A DNA stretch of 64,000 nt from Gymnorhina tibicen. Its lineage: Eukaryota > Chordata > Aves > Passeriformes > Artamidae. The notes under the pieces were generated by a model that was given only the letters and a program-made list of their open reading frames with translations, was not told the DNA's origin and did not search any database. This document shows positions 12,517 through 24,996 of this stretch, piece by piece (positions within the stretch are counted from its first letter, which is position 1; each line of letters starts with the position of its first letter). Location of the stretch: NCBI GenBank assembly GCA_013399875.1, contig VXAZ01007724.1:62001-126000 (forward strand), written 5' to 3'. A program made the translations under genes and the position numbers.

Positions 12517-14476
12517 CTTTTGAATATGAAAACCATATATTAACATATACATTTTTTTCTGTCTTACTTGATCTGAGGAAGATTACTAGAAGTTATGCAC
12601 TCACTATATCTATAATTCCAATTCATATTTTCAATTCAGTATAGATAATAGCTTACAATATAAACATTGGTACAGTAAAGTATATGTGGTATATGTTACC
12701 AAAAGTACTATAAAGATGATTTAATATTTAATTTTTACATATGCAAGAAAAATCTTGCTTCGATTTCTATAATTTCATTTTAATACAAATTTTTTTTATG
12801 GGAAATAAACCAGGTATTTTATTTGGAACTGTTAGGTCTTACTTACACTTGTTCTTGAGACAGGATACTTAAAAAATAATTGTTTTGTCCATCTGTCCAG
12901 GAAAACATGTTGACAGTGTTCAAGGCAAAGGGTAGTGCCTATATTTCATGAGAGATGAGGTATTTGCTTATAATCTATGGCTCCCCACTAGTAGCATCGT
13001 GTCATTATTCTAACTCTAGTCACAAAAAGCATAGAGGAAATCATTCTACTTCAAAGATAGATTCTGCCAGCTTTGTCATGGAGAACTGTGCTTACAGCTT
13101 CATACCCTCAGGGAGAAGCAGATTCCTCTACAGGTCTGATGAATCCCACGTGGTCTTTCCCAGCAGGACAAAACTCATTTATGCTGATCGCCTGCTAATT
13201 TTGCACTGGGAACACAAGCCAATCACCATGGGTCTCATAGACCTGCAACAATTCATCACCATGATCTGTGAGCCTAAAAGAAAATTCTCACGCTTGGATT
13301 GGGAAAGATACCATATAAAGTGGCTCAGCTCACTACAGTGAAAAATACTCTAGGATATAGCTACATAATTGCAGCAGCAGCTTTGTCTCACAGCTCAGCA
13401 AAATCATAGATTTCTATATTAATACTTGTATCCAGGCTGAATAAACTTAGTTACCAGAACTGTACGTCAATCACCATGTCTAGATTGGTATAATACTAAG
13501 TGGAGAGTGGAGCTATGAGAAAAATTGGTTCAACTAGTGATCTCAAAATGTTTTAAGATCATTATGTCTGGTATTCATCAAGTGTTGATTCTGTGACTGT
13601 TACTGTTTACTATCTGTATTAATGGTCTGATGGAAAAGAATGCAATCTCGGTAAATGCAAAGGTAAATCCAAGTTGAGGGCAGTGAATGATAAGCTGAAA
13701 AATAGGGCTGTTATACAAAAAGCCCTTAGAAGCTGAGGTCTGAATGTATGTTGCACAATCAAACAAACCTTCCAGAGCACAAGCGAGTATGTTACTCACA
13801 AAGATATTTTTTAGTTTTAATAATTACCAATTTGATTTTTCAGTAGCATGACCAAAATAAAATTCTGAGTACTATTGTTCTTCATGTCCTGATCATAATT
13901 CGCCTTGTAAAGAACCCATTTTACTTCTGTGAGATATAGATTATGTGATCTGCTAATGCTTTCCCTAATAATTTTGAATCATTGGTCCAATTTCTACCAC
14001 ATTTAGCACAGAAGTAGTGCGCTCACAGCTATAATGATCCAATAAGTCTCATGAACACAGGCACAGGAGTAGAAAGATTATTGCCCCTACTACAAGAAAA
14101 AAAGTGCAGTTTCAGCTCAGGGGTGTTGCCAGGCACATTGAACATAAAAGCTTTTGTGGAGGAGAAAAAGAGGTAAGGACAAAAGCTGAAGTGCTAGAAG
14201 GCAAGGTTGGAGACAAAGTAGTAACAGCTTAAGAAACAGCTAAAAAGCCTGTGAAATACATTCACATGAAATTGGATGTAACCAGTTCTGCTCCTCATAA
14301 AATATCTTGGAGTTGGAAGTTTGAATACTTGTAGCACAAAGTAGGATAAGAACAGACACAGCCTAAGCTTACAGAAAATGTAAGTAATTGACAAAGCAGA
14401 AACAAAGTATTCTCATTGTCCACAAAGAAAAAAGTACAAAGCCATTGTCTTAAATCATGGTATGCATCCTGATATT
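12517..14476. other. Gene-free sequence with one 128-codon open frame
   Basis: The longest frame begins at an ATG at 12955 and ends at 13341 on the plus strand. Its product has no recognisable domain, signal peptide or membrane segment and its length is only slightly beyond what AT-rich DNA gives by chance across a window of this size. The local base composition is somewhat less AT-rich, which removes stops. I do not call it a gene. Confidence 0.6.
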
Positions 14477-14690
14477 TCACAGAATCACAGAATATGATGA
14501 GTTGAAAAGGACCTGTTCAAGGATCATCAGTCCAGCTCCTGGCCCTGCACAGGACCATCCCACACCATGTGCCTCAGAGTGCTGTCCAAACACTTCTTGA
14601 ACTCTGTCAGGCTTGGTGCTGTGTCTACTGCTCTGGGGACCCTGCTCCAGTGCCCAACCACCCTCAGGCCAAACTTGCAATATGTGATGA
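14477..14690 (-). mobile_element. CR1 LINE, 3' fragment, inverted, different subfamily
   Basis: The plus strand starts TCACAGAATCACAGAAT and continues AGTTGAAAAGGACC, CCAGCTCCTGGCCCTGCACA, CCATGTGCCTCAGAGTGCTG, TCCAAACACTTCTTGAACTC and TCCAGTGCCCAACCACCCTC. This is the 3' end of the CR1 group whose 3' UTR carries the 'GCACAGGACA...CACACCATGTGCC' segment, unlike the copy at 12.2 kb. A short deletion is apparent between ACAGGACC and ATCCCACACCATG. The right edge decays after AGGCCAAACTTGC. It is a short non-coding fragment. Confidence 0.92.
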
Positions 14691-17600
14691 CTGAAGAATC
14701 CCAACACTGGAAAACTTATTTGAAGAAGAAATAATTGATGTTACTATGGGGTCTCAGTATGATAAAACTGCATGAAATGAAAGTGGCAACATTTAAACAA
14801 TTAAAATGTCAGTAGCTTCAAGAAGTTATTACTAACCTTGAATCAGCCAGTATCACCTCTGCCAACCTCTTATAATGGAAATCTTCAGGAGTGAAGACTA
14901 TTTGATTTAAATATAGTATTTCTCCTCTTAAAAGAGTGAAATGATAATCCATGAAAGTAGAATATATAGCTGATGCGTGGGATTTCACCTTTTATGAGAT
15001 GCTACCCTCAAAAATAAAATTAAAAAAAAAAGAAAAAAAAAAGTGTTCAGAGTTCTGAAATCCCTTGTTATTTTTCCAGCACACAGCAGCATAGCTTTTT
15101 CATCCTTTACATGCATCATTTTCCTTTGCATGTCTCAGTTCTTTACTCTGATGAGAGCAAACTTTCCTCTTTGTGGTCTACTGGATGTGACGTAGCAGGT
15201 ATGAACACGTACTGCAAGTATCAGACAACTTTTCTTATGAAATGAAAGTTACAGCTTGATTCAAGAACATCATAGAAATTTTTAAGCTCTTCCAATTCTC
15301 ATCCTTAGTCCCTGTTAATTTAATTATTTTCCATGAGGACATTCATCTATTTTTTTTTAAATGGCATTCTTGGTTCAGTGGGCAATTGCAGAGTTAAAGC
15401 TGTATCTGCAGCTTCATTCTGGCAAATGCCTATCCTTTTTGTGCACTCGTAATGAAGCATGCTTATTATTCCATGTTAGAAACACTGCAGCTATCAAGAT
15501 GGGAGAAGCAGATGTTTTCAGAAAGGCCTGGGGACCAGCAAAATGAGCAAGATGGAGTTAGAGACTTTGAAGGAGGAACGCAGAATGAAAATCCTCAATT
15601 CCTTAAGGTTTTGTTTCGAAGAAATGAATATCAAGGCCACTTCCTAATTTAATACTACAGGGTTTGAGCCTCTGCCCTTCTCCAAAGATATTTAACACCG
15701 TCTTAGCCGATGAGGTCACTACAACTTGTGATAAGAAAATCCTTGCAATGAAGTAACAGATAAGTATATGATAGGCCGTAAGAGACTGTTTGATTGCCTT
15801 TCATTAAAACATGTTCAGCTTTCTCCAGTCTCAAAATGTAACTTTTACTGGTTTGAATTAGTTCTCAAAACTAATGTTTGAGGCAGTTTATATGAACGGG
15901 TAAGAGATGTATTCAGTTGACATAATGGACCACAGGATTTAATTTAAAGCTCTTCACTGGACTGGTTTGGATTATCAATGTGTAAAATGTCAGGGGAAAT
16001 TCCCTAATAAGAGTCAACCTTAGACATATACTTGTCACCTTCTCAAACATTCCTTAGCAACCCTATCAGGAATATTTCTGTGTTGAATTCAAACCTCATC
16101 TGCATTAGTAAGTTCACATTGGTGCAATTTACTTTTTGTTGTTCCCAAATGAACCTACACTCATATATTTTAGGCATGCTCACCTAAGGCTTTCAGTACT
16201 GTTTAACTCTCTCAGAACAATATCAGAGCAGATGTCTTTAAAGATAGTAGAAATAAATATTCTGCCAGCATAAGCAGAATGAAATAACAGCTAGGAAAAA
16301 GACAATCCTTGACAAAACCCCAAACTAAACCAGAATTTTACTGAATGAGATAGTGAAGCATGCTCATAATTCTGTCTTACTTTTTTTCCAACACACCACG
16401 GCAACCCCAGTATCCTGTAGAGGATGTGTTGTCACTATGCAGTAAATGCTCTAATTTTAGATGTCCTCAGTGCTCTCTTTGCAGAATGCATATAGTCAAG
16501 AGCCAGAGAAGAGTCAAGGATGGATGTGGACTGCTCCCATGATCTGTTCTATAGGCATTCTAGTCGCACACATGGGGCAGGTACTACACAAGATGCCATG
16601 AACACAACTCTACAAAAGGGAGAGTCCATACTCAAGGGAGTCCATACTGCTTGGACACAAACTTTTTCAAATCATTCACTGTGTAGGCTACTCAAGGACT
16701 CAGGTGAGTGTCTTTCCCAGTGCAGACATAATTTGTTTCTTTCATGAATTTTTAGGTCTTTTGGGGGTGAGATAGCTAACTCAATATTGTTTTTCATGAA
16801 ATATTCTTGAAGACATGGAACAGGGATTTTTTTCCTAGATTTGTCTAGATGAAGAAAATACTAGATGACATGAAAACATTGAAGGAAACACTGTCTCTAG
16901 GGAGATAAAATCAGGTATGTTTCTAATAGTCTTGCACATCAAGGTAATTATTGCAACATAAATAAATCAATCATTTTTCCAATTGATATCAAATACTGGG
17001 GAATTTTATTAAAGTTGAGATTCTGAAGGACAAAAGAATAGAACAGAAACTCTCTAGACAAAAAAGTATCAGAAAGGGAAGCTGTAGTGAAGCAGTACAA
17101 TCCAATACTTGCTTGAAATCTTATAGATGAGGCCCATTAGGGAGCGTCAGACAATTGAGCCCTCACCCAGAGATATATGACCTCTGGGCAATTTTACTGT
17201 CAATCTTGAGTTCTAAATATTACCTTCCAAATTTGTTTAAGATAACTGAATTAGTAGAACAAAACTGTAACATCTTCACCATGTATGCCAAGATCGAATG
17301 ATAAAAAGGTTAATTAGTGTCTACAGCAGTAAGACAAATGAGAAATAAATGTCTCTAAACTATGTGCCTGACTTTCCGCCCCCCCCATTAGGTTGCAAAT
17401 TATAATTGTGCTAAAACACGTTATGATGCATTAACATGTTTGCACGATATTTCAAGGTTTCTAAGTAGAGTATGAGACACTGAGTCCCAAGGAACAGTAT
17501 TTCTCTGTTCAGTGTTACAATGACAGAAATGGAAGGAAAATGCAATCATAGCACTGAAGGCATCATAGGTCTTTCAAAGTCTTAGAGTAAACAGACTAAG

Positions 17601-18272
17601 GAAATGATCCTCTACCTTCTAATAGTGTTTTGTTGGGTTTTTTTCCTTTTTAATTTAGTAGTAAGCAATTATTCCCTAGGAAATCCTGCTGCTGGTTGAA
17701 AATTTGGAAGCAGAGCTGCTACTGTTAGGATGGCTTCTTCTACACAAGAAAAGAGTAGTGTTTCTTATGCCATTTTAAAAAGTCTCTTCTAATTTTCATG
17801 TGCTTCTTTCCTTTACTCTGGATGGTCTTGTGCTTGACTTTCAGGGGTTGGTTTACCCAAAGCTTAGTTTCTACACATAGAAATGACTTGCACTGATAGT
17901 CCCTGACAAAACAATACAGATTCTGGACTCCCTCTTCAGAGAGTGGTAATCTCATGTGGGTTTGGCAACAGATGAAAGAATGGCTCTTGGACAGCTGCCT
18001 ACCTGCCATCCCATGCTTCTTTTCACACTACACAGAATTTAGAGAAGCATTTTATCAGGACTTTTTTTTAAGTGTTCTTTCATGATGTGAAATCATGTTC
18101 ACTTGATCTGGTCTCAGTCAGATTTGGTTGGCTGATTGTTGTTCTCATACAAAGTCCACACCTGTATGATACGCTGTGGTGCAGTACCAGACCAAATACA
18201 TTCTGCTGAAGCCATTGAGGGATTGTGACTTCCCTTGGCAGCCTAGGAGATCACTGGGAGAATAGAAAAATT

Positions 18273-18299
18273 ACAAACAAACAAACAAACAAACAAACA
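18273..18299. repeat. (ACAA)n microsatellite
   Basis: About 6.75 uninterrupted copies of the tetranucleotide ACAA. It follows a short A-rich stretch and is flanked by unique sequence. Likely length-polymorphic. Confidence 0.95.
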
Positions 18300-21200
18300 T
18301 TAAAATCCTATTTTTTACAACACAGGTATTTGAAGCATTCACTAAGGGAAGTAAAATATGAGAAAATGAGACAGTAGAAGTCACTGGTATGAACAATAAT
18401 GAGGACTCAGTTAAGGCTCACGATCTGTAAATAATTGAAAACATGTACTAGTTTAATTTTGATAGGTATATTAAAACACGTATAAATGGATTTTTAGGTA
18501 CTTAATGTGATTATCCCTTTTTTGAAGTTACAGGCAGAAAATTGTCTTGCAGGTCATTCCACATCAAGTAGTTTTGTTTTTGTTTCTAAGAAATTATGCC
18601 ATTCCTCCTAAAAAGTATAGTTTCAGTCTATTTTTGCTTTCTGGTATGTGGGAGGTGCTCTCCAAGTAAGGGCTTCCAACAGAATATGATCTGAAATTGT
18701 GTGTTTCAGTTGTTTCATATTTGTTTGCTCTAGTTTTGAATTTTAGTTAAATATTTACACATTTTCCTTTAAATATATTTATATCCACTTGCACTTGGAT
18801 TTGGAGGGAAAGTTAAGAAATAGGCTTTTTCAGTTATCGTAAAGAATGTATAAAATATAAAATCCAATATATTAAAAAATTTCCCAAAAAAGGAAAAATC
18901 AAATGAACTGTAGACACTTTAAAGTAGGTAAGCTTGGAATTAAATTTATATATTTAAAACATACCAACAGAAGGAATCTAGGACATAGTTATCAATTTTC
19001 AAATTGTACATAAATAGTCCTGACGTATTCCTTGAAGTTCTCACAAAATGACATGAAATATGAGTATATATATTCCACATTGTGTGAATTAACAAAAGTT
19101 GCAAGGACTGTTATTTTTGCTGCAGAAACACACGGCATTCAATGTTCATCACTATGGTCATTGCCATTTTACGGAGAATGTCTTTGTCCTGCTCATAACA
19201 CTCTGAAAACATCTGAAAGACTGTCCCATAAGCACTGATTAGTTACTTTCCTTATCTGCAGTTACTGTAAAAACACTTGAAACAAACACACAAAAAACAA
19301 ACTAAGAAAACAAAAGAAAAGCAAAAAACACTCCCAGATATTAGCATACAGGTATCACATTCTAGGTATCAGCATATGAAGATGTTGGTCCATATTGGAA
19401 GAGTTCTTTCCAAAGCAGCTGGTATGCATTATCCTGTCATGACAGCTATTGGCAACTACTGGTATCTGCCAACATGGATAAAAAACCTGCTGCAAATGAT
19501 GCTTAGGAGTGTGGAAATCCAGCAGGGAAAGCATAGCAAGCCTGGCACTGAGGGGGTTTCATGTTCCTATGCAAAGCACTGCATGTTTGAAGTTACCTAC
19601 TCCATAGCAAAGAAGAGTGTTTTGTCCATTCTGGCTGGTAGTAGTTATAAATGGAGTCACTTGGCCAAAACAAGAGGAACAACAGGATATTTGGAAAAGA
19701 GAACCTTGGTGCTCGACCTCTGGTGCCAGAATTGCTATTGCTTCCAGCTGGCTCTCATTTTTATCACAAAATGTGCAGCAAGAAAAATCCCACAGTGCAT
19801 GGAACTGGAGTTAGGGCAAGGAAGATAAAATAACTGCCCATGAGACTCAACAAGAGAAAATTTTGCTGTGATTTTGAGAGCAGTGTGAGCTGGAGGTACA
19901 AGTGAGCACATTTATGGCTCATTTATCAAGTAATGAACCATCACACGATGTGATGAAGCTCCTTCTTCACATCAACTCTACACAAATTGAAGAAGCTCTA
20001 TAATGGGTCTTGTTTCCCGATGCTTTTTCTTCTTGTCTAAACTTTCTTTACTTTGAAACATTGCCTACTAAGCAGCACAAGCATCTCCTATGTTAAACAT
20101 GATTACACTATTCATAAAATGAACCCTTCACAGGCTGCTGCCATAGAAATCATATATTTAGATTTGAAATTGCTGCAATCAGACTGTACTGCAGTTTTAA
20201 ATCTAATGGAAGATAGATGCATTTTCCTCCTACTCCTCAAAAACAAAATTCACCACAGAAAGCTATCTCAGTGAATGGCCACAATTCTAAGTGCACAGAA
20301 AAGTAAGGTTTTGTAAATAACACACTTAATTCCCCTTCAAAAGCCGATTGCAAATGTTGCTCTCTGTGGTGGGTGATACCTGATTTGCTCACAGTTAAAC
20401 TTTTCTATTAAAGAGCATGGCTGGGCAGAAGAACTCCTGTTTTCCTTGTTCTGCCTGCTAACCTCTGCATCCAGCAAAACCCTCTAGAAGGCAAGGGTGG
20501 GTAATACCTCTGCAGAGCATGCCTGACACTGCTCAAGTGGGTGACACTCCTATACGTACAGGGTACAGGTAGGAACTGAAAACCAGCAGAAGAAACTGTA
20601 AGACCAAAACAAAGACTTTGGAGAATAATGGAACAAATGAATAAGGAAATGTCAGAGTGACAGAATGAAAAAAATGTCAGAGAACCAGCCAAAGGGTATG
20701 ATTTTTGCTCAAACTCAGACAAATTGATTAACTGAATATAAGATTAGTTAAAAGACTTCCTATCAAGAATGCAGCGAGGAGACAGAATAGTTACTTTCAA
20801 CTCATTTTACTGTTGGTCTGCCCACTAACTGGTCTCTCTGTGTTTAGAAAAGTGAAATCCTTTGTTGCAATAAACCTTTATTTCTGGAGATGCAGAGCTG
20901 TGCTACATTCAATTTCTGGAAAGTTGTATGAAAATATTCTTCAAAACTCTAGCATGTTCCTACAACCATAAAATTCAATAGGGACCTATCCCTGATGTGT
21001 TTAGAAGATTAAATGACAGGAATATAAAAATCACTTCCTCTTCAAAGGAAAATGCTAGTGTAAATGCTAATCTTGTTTCTCTCCCATAAGTGCACCAGGA
21101 ATAATTAATTATGTTATGCTGCAGCAGTCTCCTTGTCTGTTAGAGAAGACAAACATCCAATTCATTGCTCAAAATTCATTATCAAAACAAACAAGGTGTC

Positions 21201-21945
21201 TGACAGTAATTTATAATGTGACTGTAGTACTGTGGTTTGGCAGCACATTCACCTTAAGAGATTCTCTTGCTTCCTCTGCTTGCTTGTGCTTACCTTTAAA
21301 GTGCCCCTAATTTTGTTAAAATAACTGTAATCCAGACAATCTTGAATTGATCTTGGTTAAAAAACAAACTCTGAAGAACCAAGGACTGAGGAGGGTTAAT
21401 ATTACTGTGGTGTACTCACTATAATATTGACATTCTCCAGGTATCCATTTGGCCTCTGCCGAGAAAGAGTAGAGGGGAGGCAAACTCCAGTGCACAGTCA
21501 GCACTGAGAAGTGGCAAGAGTTTCTTTATTTGGTGCTGCTGTCGAGGCCCTTGGCTCATAGAACTGCACCTTGAGGTGAGAGTCATGGCACTTTGTGAAG
21601 TCTTGATGCAGGGCGACTGCTGGAATTCAGTATCACTCGCACTATGGTTGTGTAACACACCTGTTCATCCCGTCCTGCACTGACTGATGGCACAAACTGG
21701 AGAGGGAGGGGGGATTATACACCAAAACATTTAAACAAATTTGAATTTTATGAGAAGAAAGAATGCTTCATTTCCCTCATTCCATCTTAAACAACCCTCA
21801 GCTAAATAGCTTAATAGTTTTAAGAAGAGCTGCTTCAATCTTATCCGTGATTTCTTTTCAGACAAACATCTGCACTAATAAACCCCCATATGTATACAGT
21901 AAGGCTGTGTAACCATTATGAACAGTGATTTCTTTTTTGGATTTC

Positions 21946-21963
21946 TTTTTTTTTTTTTTTTTT
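21946..21963. repeat. Poly-T tract, 18 bases
   Basis: A run of 18 T residues after GATTTC. No SINE body or processed pseudogene is recognisable on either side, so this is treated as simple low-complexity sequence rather than a retrotransposon tail. Confidence 0.9.
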
Positions 21964-22334
21964 GGTGCAGAATAAAAATACCAGTACAAAGGGTTTTTTT
22001 ATGTCACCATATTCCTGCAGGGAAAGGAAGAATATATCACTTACTTGTAACACAATTCTGTTCAGCTTTCCAACAGCAAATCCAACAGTCCTTTCACCTT
22101 CCTCTCAACTAATTTTTATGCCCTCTTGGTTAACAAAGATGTGTTTCAGAGTGGCTATCTTTGACCCTCTGTTCTTTTCAATTTAAAACAAGGTTTGGTG
22201 CAACTGGTCTTGGCTATTTACCTTTTGTCCTTTGTCCTTCTACAGGCAAATCAGGCTCCAAGTGATCTGCCAGCTGTTCCACAAGGGAAGGTGAATAGAT
22301 TGGCATTTTACCTGCCTTGGAAGAGGTTATGAGC

Positions 22335-22620
22335 AGTTAATTGTTCAAGATCCCATGCACGGAAGGCACAGTACAGATATAAATTATGAGTCTAGTTGCA
22401 GCAACAGAATGATAAAAGGCAATGGCAATGAGGGAGCTGCTGCACAGATGTCTAATTGCTTGTATGCAACAGCTGTTGTAATTGAATTTGTGACAAGACC
22501 CTGGCATTAATACAATGATTCTAATAACTGGACACACCAATGAAACATAAACGAGGAGTTCCCCCTGGCAGGACAAACTGAAACAAAAACTGCAATTAAA
22601 TAACACACCAAACAGAAGAG
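22335..22620. promoter_or_regulatory. Candidate conserved regulatory element
   Basis: No coding potential is seen. The core at 22453-22484 has a symmetric arrangement: TAATTG (homeodomain-type), a 12-bp palindrome CAACAGCTGTTG containing a CAGCTG E-box (22467-22478), then a second TAATTG directly abutting it. Around it, AGGCAATGGCAATGAGGG and balanced, non-repetitive, low-CpG sequence resemble vertebrate conserved enhancers. This is a judgement from sequence texture and motifs; I cannot test conservation. It could equally be unconstrained DNA with chance motifs. Confidence 0.3.
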
Positions 22621-23080
22621 AAATACCACATACACGGCACTATAAAAAAAACCAAGTTTGTGCCAGCAGCATCGTAAAATATTAGAATTTTCTTCAGTCT
22701 CCTGAGATTTAGAGTACCCTCCCATCATTTTAAGTGAGTGTTATATTTCTTTCAAAATCTGAAAATCGTAAGTAGAACTCATCTATCTTCTGGAACTATT
22801 CTCAGAAGAGGCCAAGTCAAGTGCTAGTTATGTGGGTTAACCAAACCTCACCCATCTTAATGGAGAAGCAATCAATAGCTCCTTGCTAAAAATATACATT
22901 GTAGATAACTTTCAGAACACTTTTCATTATCGATTTTCTTGACAGCCTTGTTATAATGAGAGTTCAGGTTTATTTTGAATAAAAATTCTGAAAGTAGTAA
23001 CTGAAATATAGAAAAATTAAGTATACATACTGTTTATAAAGAGATATTATCTGATTTTCAGATTATGTTTCTAAATGAAC

Positions 23081-23260
23081 ACATTTTTATGACGTCACCA
23101 TAATTGGAACTGTATTTTTTAATATTAAAAAAAAGAGGGACTCAAGAAAATGCAAATAAAGAGGGATTCAATGAAATGCCAACAAAATTATCAGAGAAAA
23201 TGAATGAACTGGAGTGTCCCTCCAGAGATAACATCTGGGATGTAGCTAATTCATAATGTT
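23081..23260. promoter_or_regulatory. Candidate regulatory element with CRE and octamer
   Basis: A full palindromic CRE, TGACGTCA, lies at 23090-23097, directly followed by CCATAATTGG. An octamer site, ATGCAAAT, lies at 23150-23157. TAATTATTATTGG follows near 23260. CREB/ATF proteins bind the first and POU proteins the second in known vertebrate promoters and enhancers. The full CRE is notable because CpG-containing sites are rare in this CpG-poor window. Whether it works is inference only. Confidence 0.3.
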
Positions 23261-23554
23261 AATTATTATTGGTCATGGATTTCCTAGTAAATATTTGTAA
23301 TATTCAACTATAATTTTACTTTGGTGGTTGATTTTGCTTCACTGTAAAACTTCATTTTCAAACTGTATCAATGCCACAAGCTACATCTTTTGAACTTAAA
23401 AGGAAACAGCAAACCACATTCTCTCCCCAAAAAATAAAATCTAGGAATATATTGTTTAATAGCAACTTCAATATAATATTTTTGGGGTAATTTTTTAGGA
23501 AGTATTATCTATTATTTAATCATTTTTCTGTGCAAATGTTTTATTATTACTTAC

Positions 23555-23850
23555 ACAATAATGCCATTTCCTGTAGTAGGAGCGTGCAGCCTAAGCCCAG
23601 TGCTCAGCGATGTTGCTGTGCTGCAATCAATCTACCAGCTGGCAGTACTGCTGCTACACCCAGAGAGAGAGGACCCCGAGTTTGTCCAGATTCCTTCTCC
23701 AAAATGCTGTGTCTGGCACCTATTTTCTCATGGCAATACAAATCTCACGGCAGAAAATACTTTTTTGATTACCTAGGCTGTTTGCCTGCCAACGAGTAAT
23801 TAATGCTGTTATCACCTAATCAGCTGCTGTTTAAATGCAGAATGTAAACT
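23555..23850. promoter_or_regulatory. Candidate conserved regulatory element
   Basis: This is a less AT-rich island where two plus-strand frames stay open for 70-89 codons without resembling a protein. It ends with GAGTAATTAATGCTG and CCTAATCAGCTGCTG, homeodomain-type sites next to an E-box (CAGCTG). Open frames in several registers with no protein identity are typical of conserved non-coding DNA with a low stop frequency. Neighbouring candidates at 22.3 and 23.1 kb could form one regulatory cluster. No conservation data are available. Confidence 0.25.
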
Positions 23851-24982
23851 ATGTCCTTGGCTTTGTTCTTTTCAGTCTGAACACTGGTGAAAACAATATG
23901 CTCTTCAATAAAATTTCCCATAGCTCAGACTCTTGAAGTGTCAGTACACAGAGATTAGAGAGAAGGTGTATTGTGAAAATTTACTTCTTGCTGTACCTAA
24001 ACAATGAAACACTTAAGTCTATGTTTGGTTTACACATTTCCAAAGCTGTTTTTTCAAGACCTGTGTGAGAATATTTTTATTTGCATGAGTATTTTAATTA
24101 CTGATAAAGACTCCTTATAATTCCAAATTATTTCAGTAGACAATCCATGTACCATTCAGCTCATGCCGGGAGATGAATTTCTTCTGACATCATGCAGTTA
24201 ACTTTAAGTTTATGTTTCAGTGTTCTCACTGCTTTCACAGCACTTCAAAGAGGTGCGGATGGATTAGACATTCCTGTGCCTTTTCTAGAGCAAAACCCAG
24301 TGCTAACAAAGCTGCAGTCATTAAGTCAGTGATAACTGACAGCAGCAGCATCACGGGGCAACACACCCCAGACTTGACACTGTGCTCTCACAACACTCTC
24401 CAAGTATCTCCTCTGCACACTGAAACACCAGCTATCAGCTGTGTCTGCTCAGCTTGCAGCAAGACTGGCCTGTTTATTCACTGTGGATCATCCTCTTGTG
24501 CTCTAAGAAGCTTTTTCCACAGACCTGATAAAAAGATTGATAGATAACACTAAGCTGTTCTTTTTCCCTTTTTTTTTAACTCCTAGGAGTAGAAGACAAT
24601 ATCTGTACAACAAGGACTCCTAGTTGGAAATGTGGAAGACCCTGAGGGAAGATCATATTTTGAAGTTCTCTCACATTTCGTCTGAGTCTTTTATCTATTG
24701 ATCAGTCAGAATTAGGTCATTCTCAATCTCTCATGCTAGAAAAAAACCAAAAAAACAAAAAAAACACCTCACAAAAATAATGAAAGTAACCTCTGTCATC
24801 TGAGAAGATCTGAGGCAGAACTTTGGTCTTCAGTAACCACATTGACTAACAAATCTACAAGCCTTAAAGATAGTCTGTGTCTCTCATCTCATCGATTCAT
24901 TTTGCACATATGAATAAATGTATTTGTATATTGTTTAGATTTTTTTTAAATGAATTTATTTGGTTTTGGTTGTTGCTTTTTG

Positions 24983-24996
24983 TTTTTTTTTTTTTT
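24983..24996. repeat. Poly-T tract, 14 bases
   Basis: A T14 run in a wider T/G-rich stretch. No retrotransposon body is recognised next to it. Confidence 0.9.

Larger units (their letters stand above)
14691..22334. other. Gene-free AT-rich sequence, about 7.6 kb
   Basis: No supported gene. A frame lacking stops spans 19277-19828, but its first codon is TTG in an A-rich low-complexity stretch; the first ATG is at 19376, giving 150 codons with no recognisable domain. Also present: an A-rich tract at 15022-15042, a C8 run near 17380, an (ACAA)n microsatellite, a duplicated GGAGTCCATACT near 16620-16650, a possible LTR-like fragment at about 21428-21665 and a T18 tract at 21946. Confidence 0.6.

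Noticed and set aside
12955..13341. 128-codon ATG-initiated frame
   Set aside because: No domain, no homology recognised, and length within the range expected by chance in a window of this size.
19277..19375. N-terminal extension of the 183-codon frame as coding sequence
   Set aside because: It starts at TTG, not ATG, and runs through an A-rich low-complexity stretch giving a Lys/Gln/Thr-rich peptide; no splice or start context supports it.
24212..24547. 111-codon plus-strand frame
   Set aside because: Ser/Cys-rich without any domain; composition effect is the simpler explanation.
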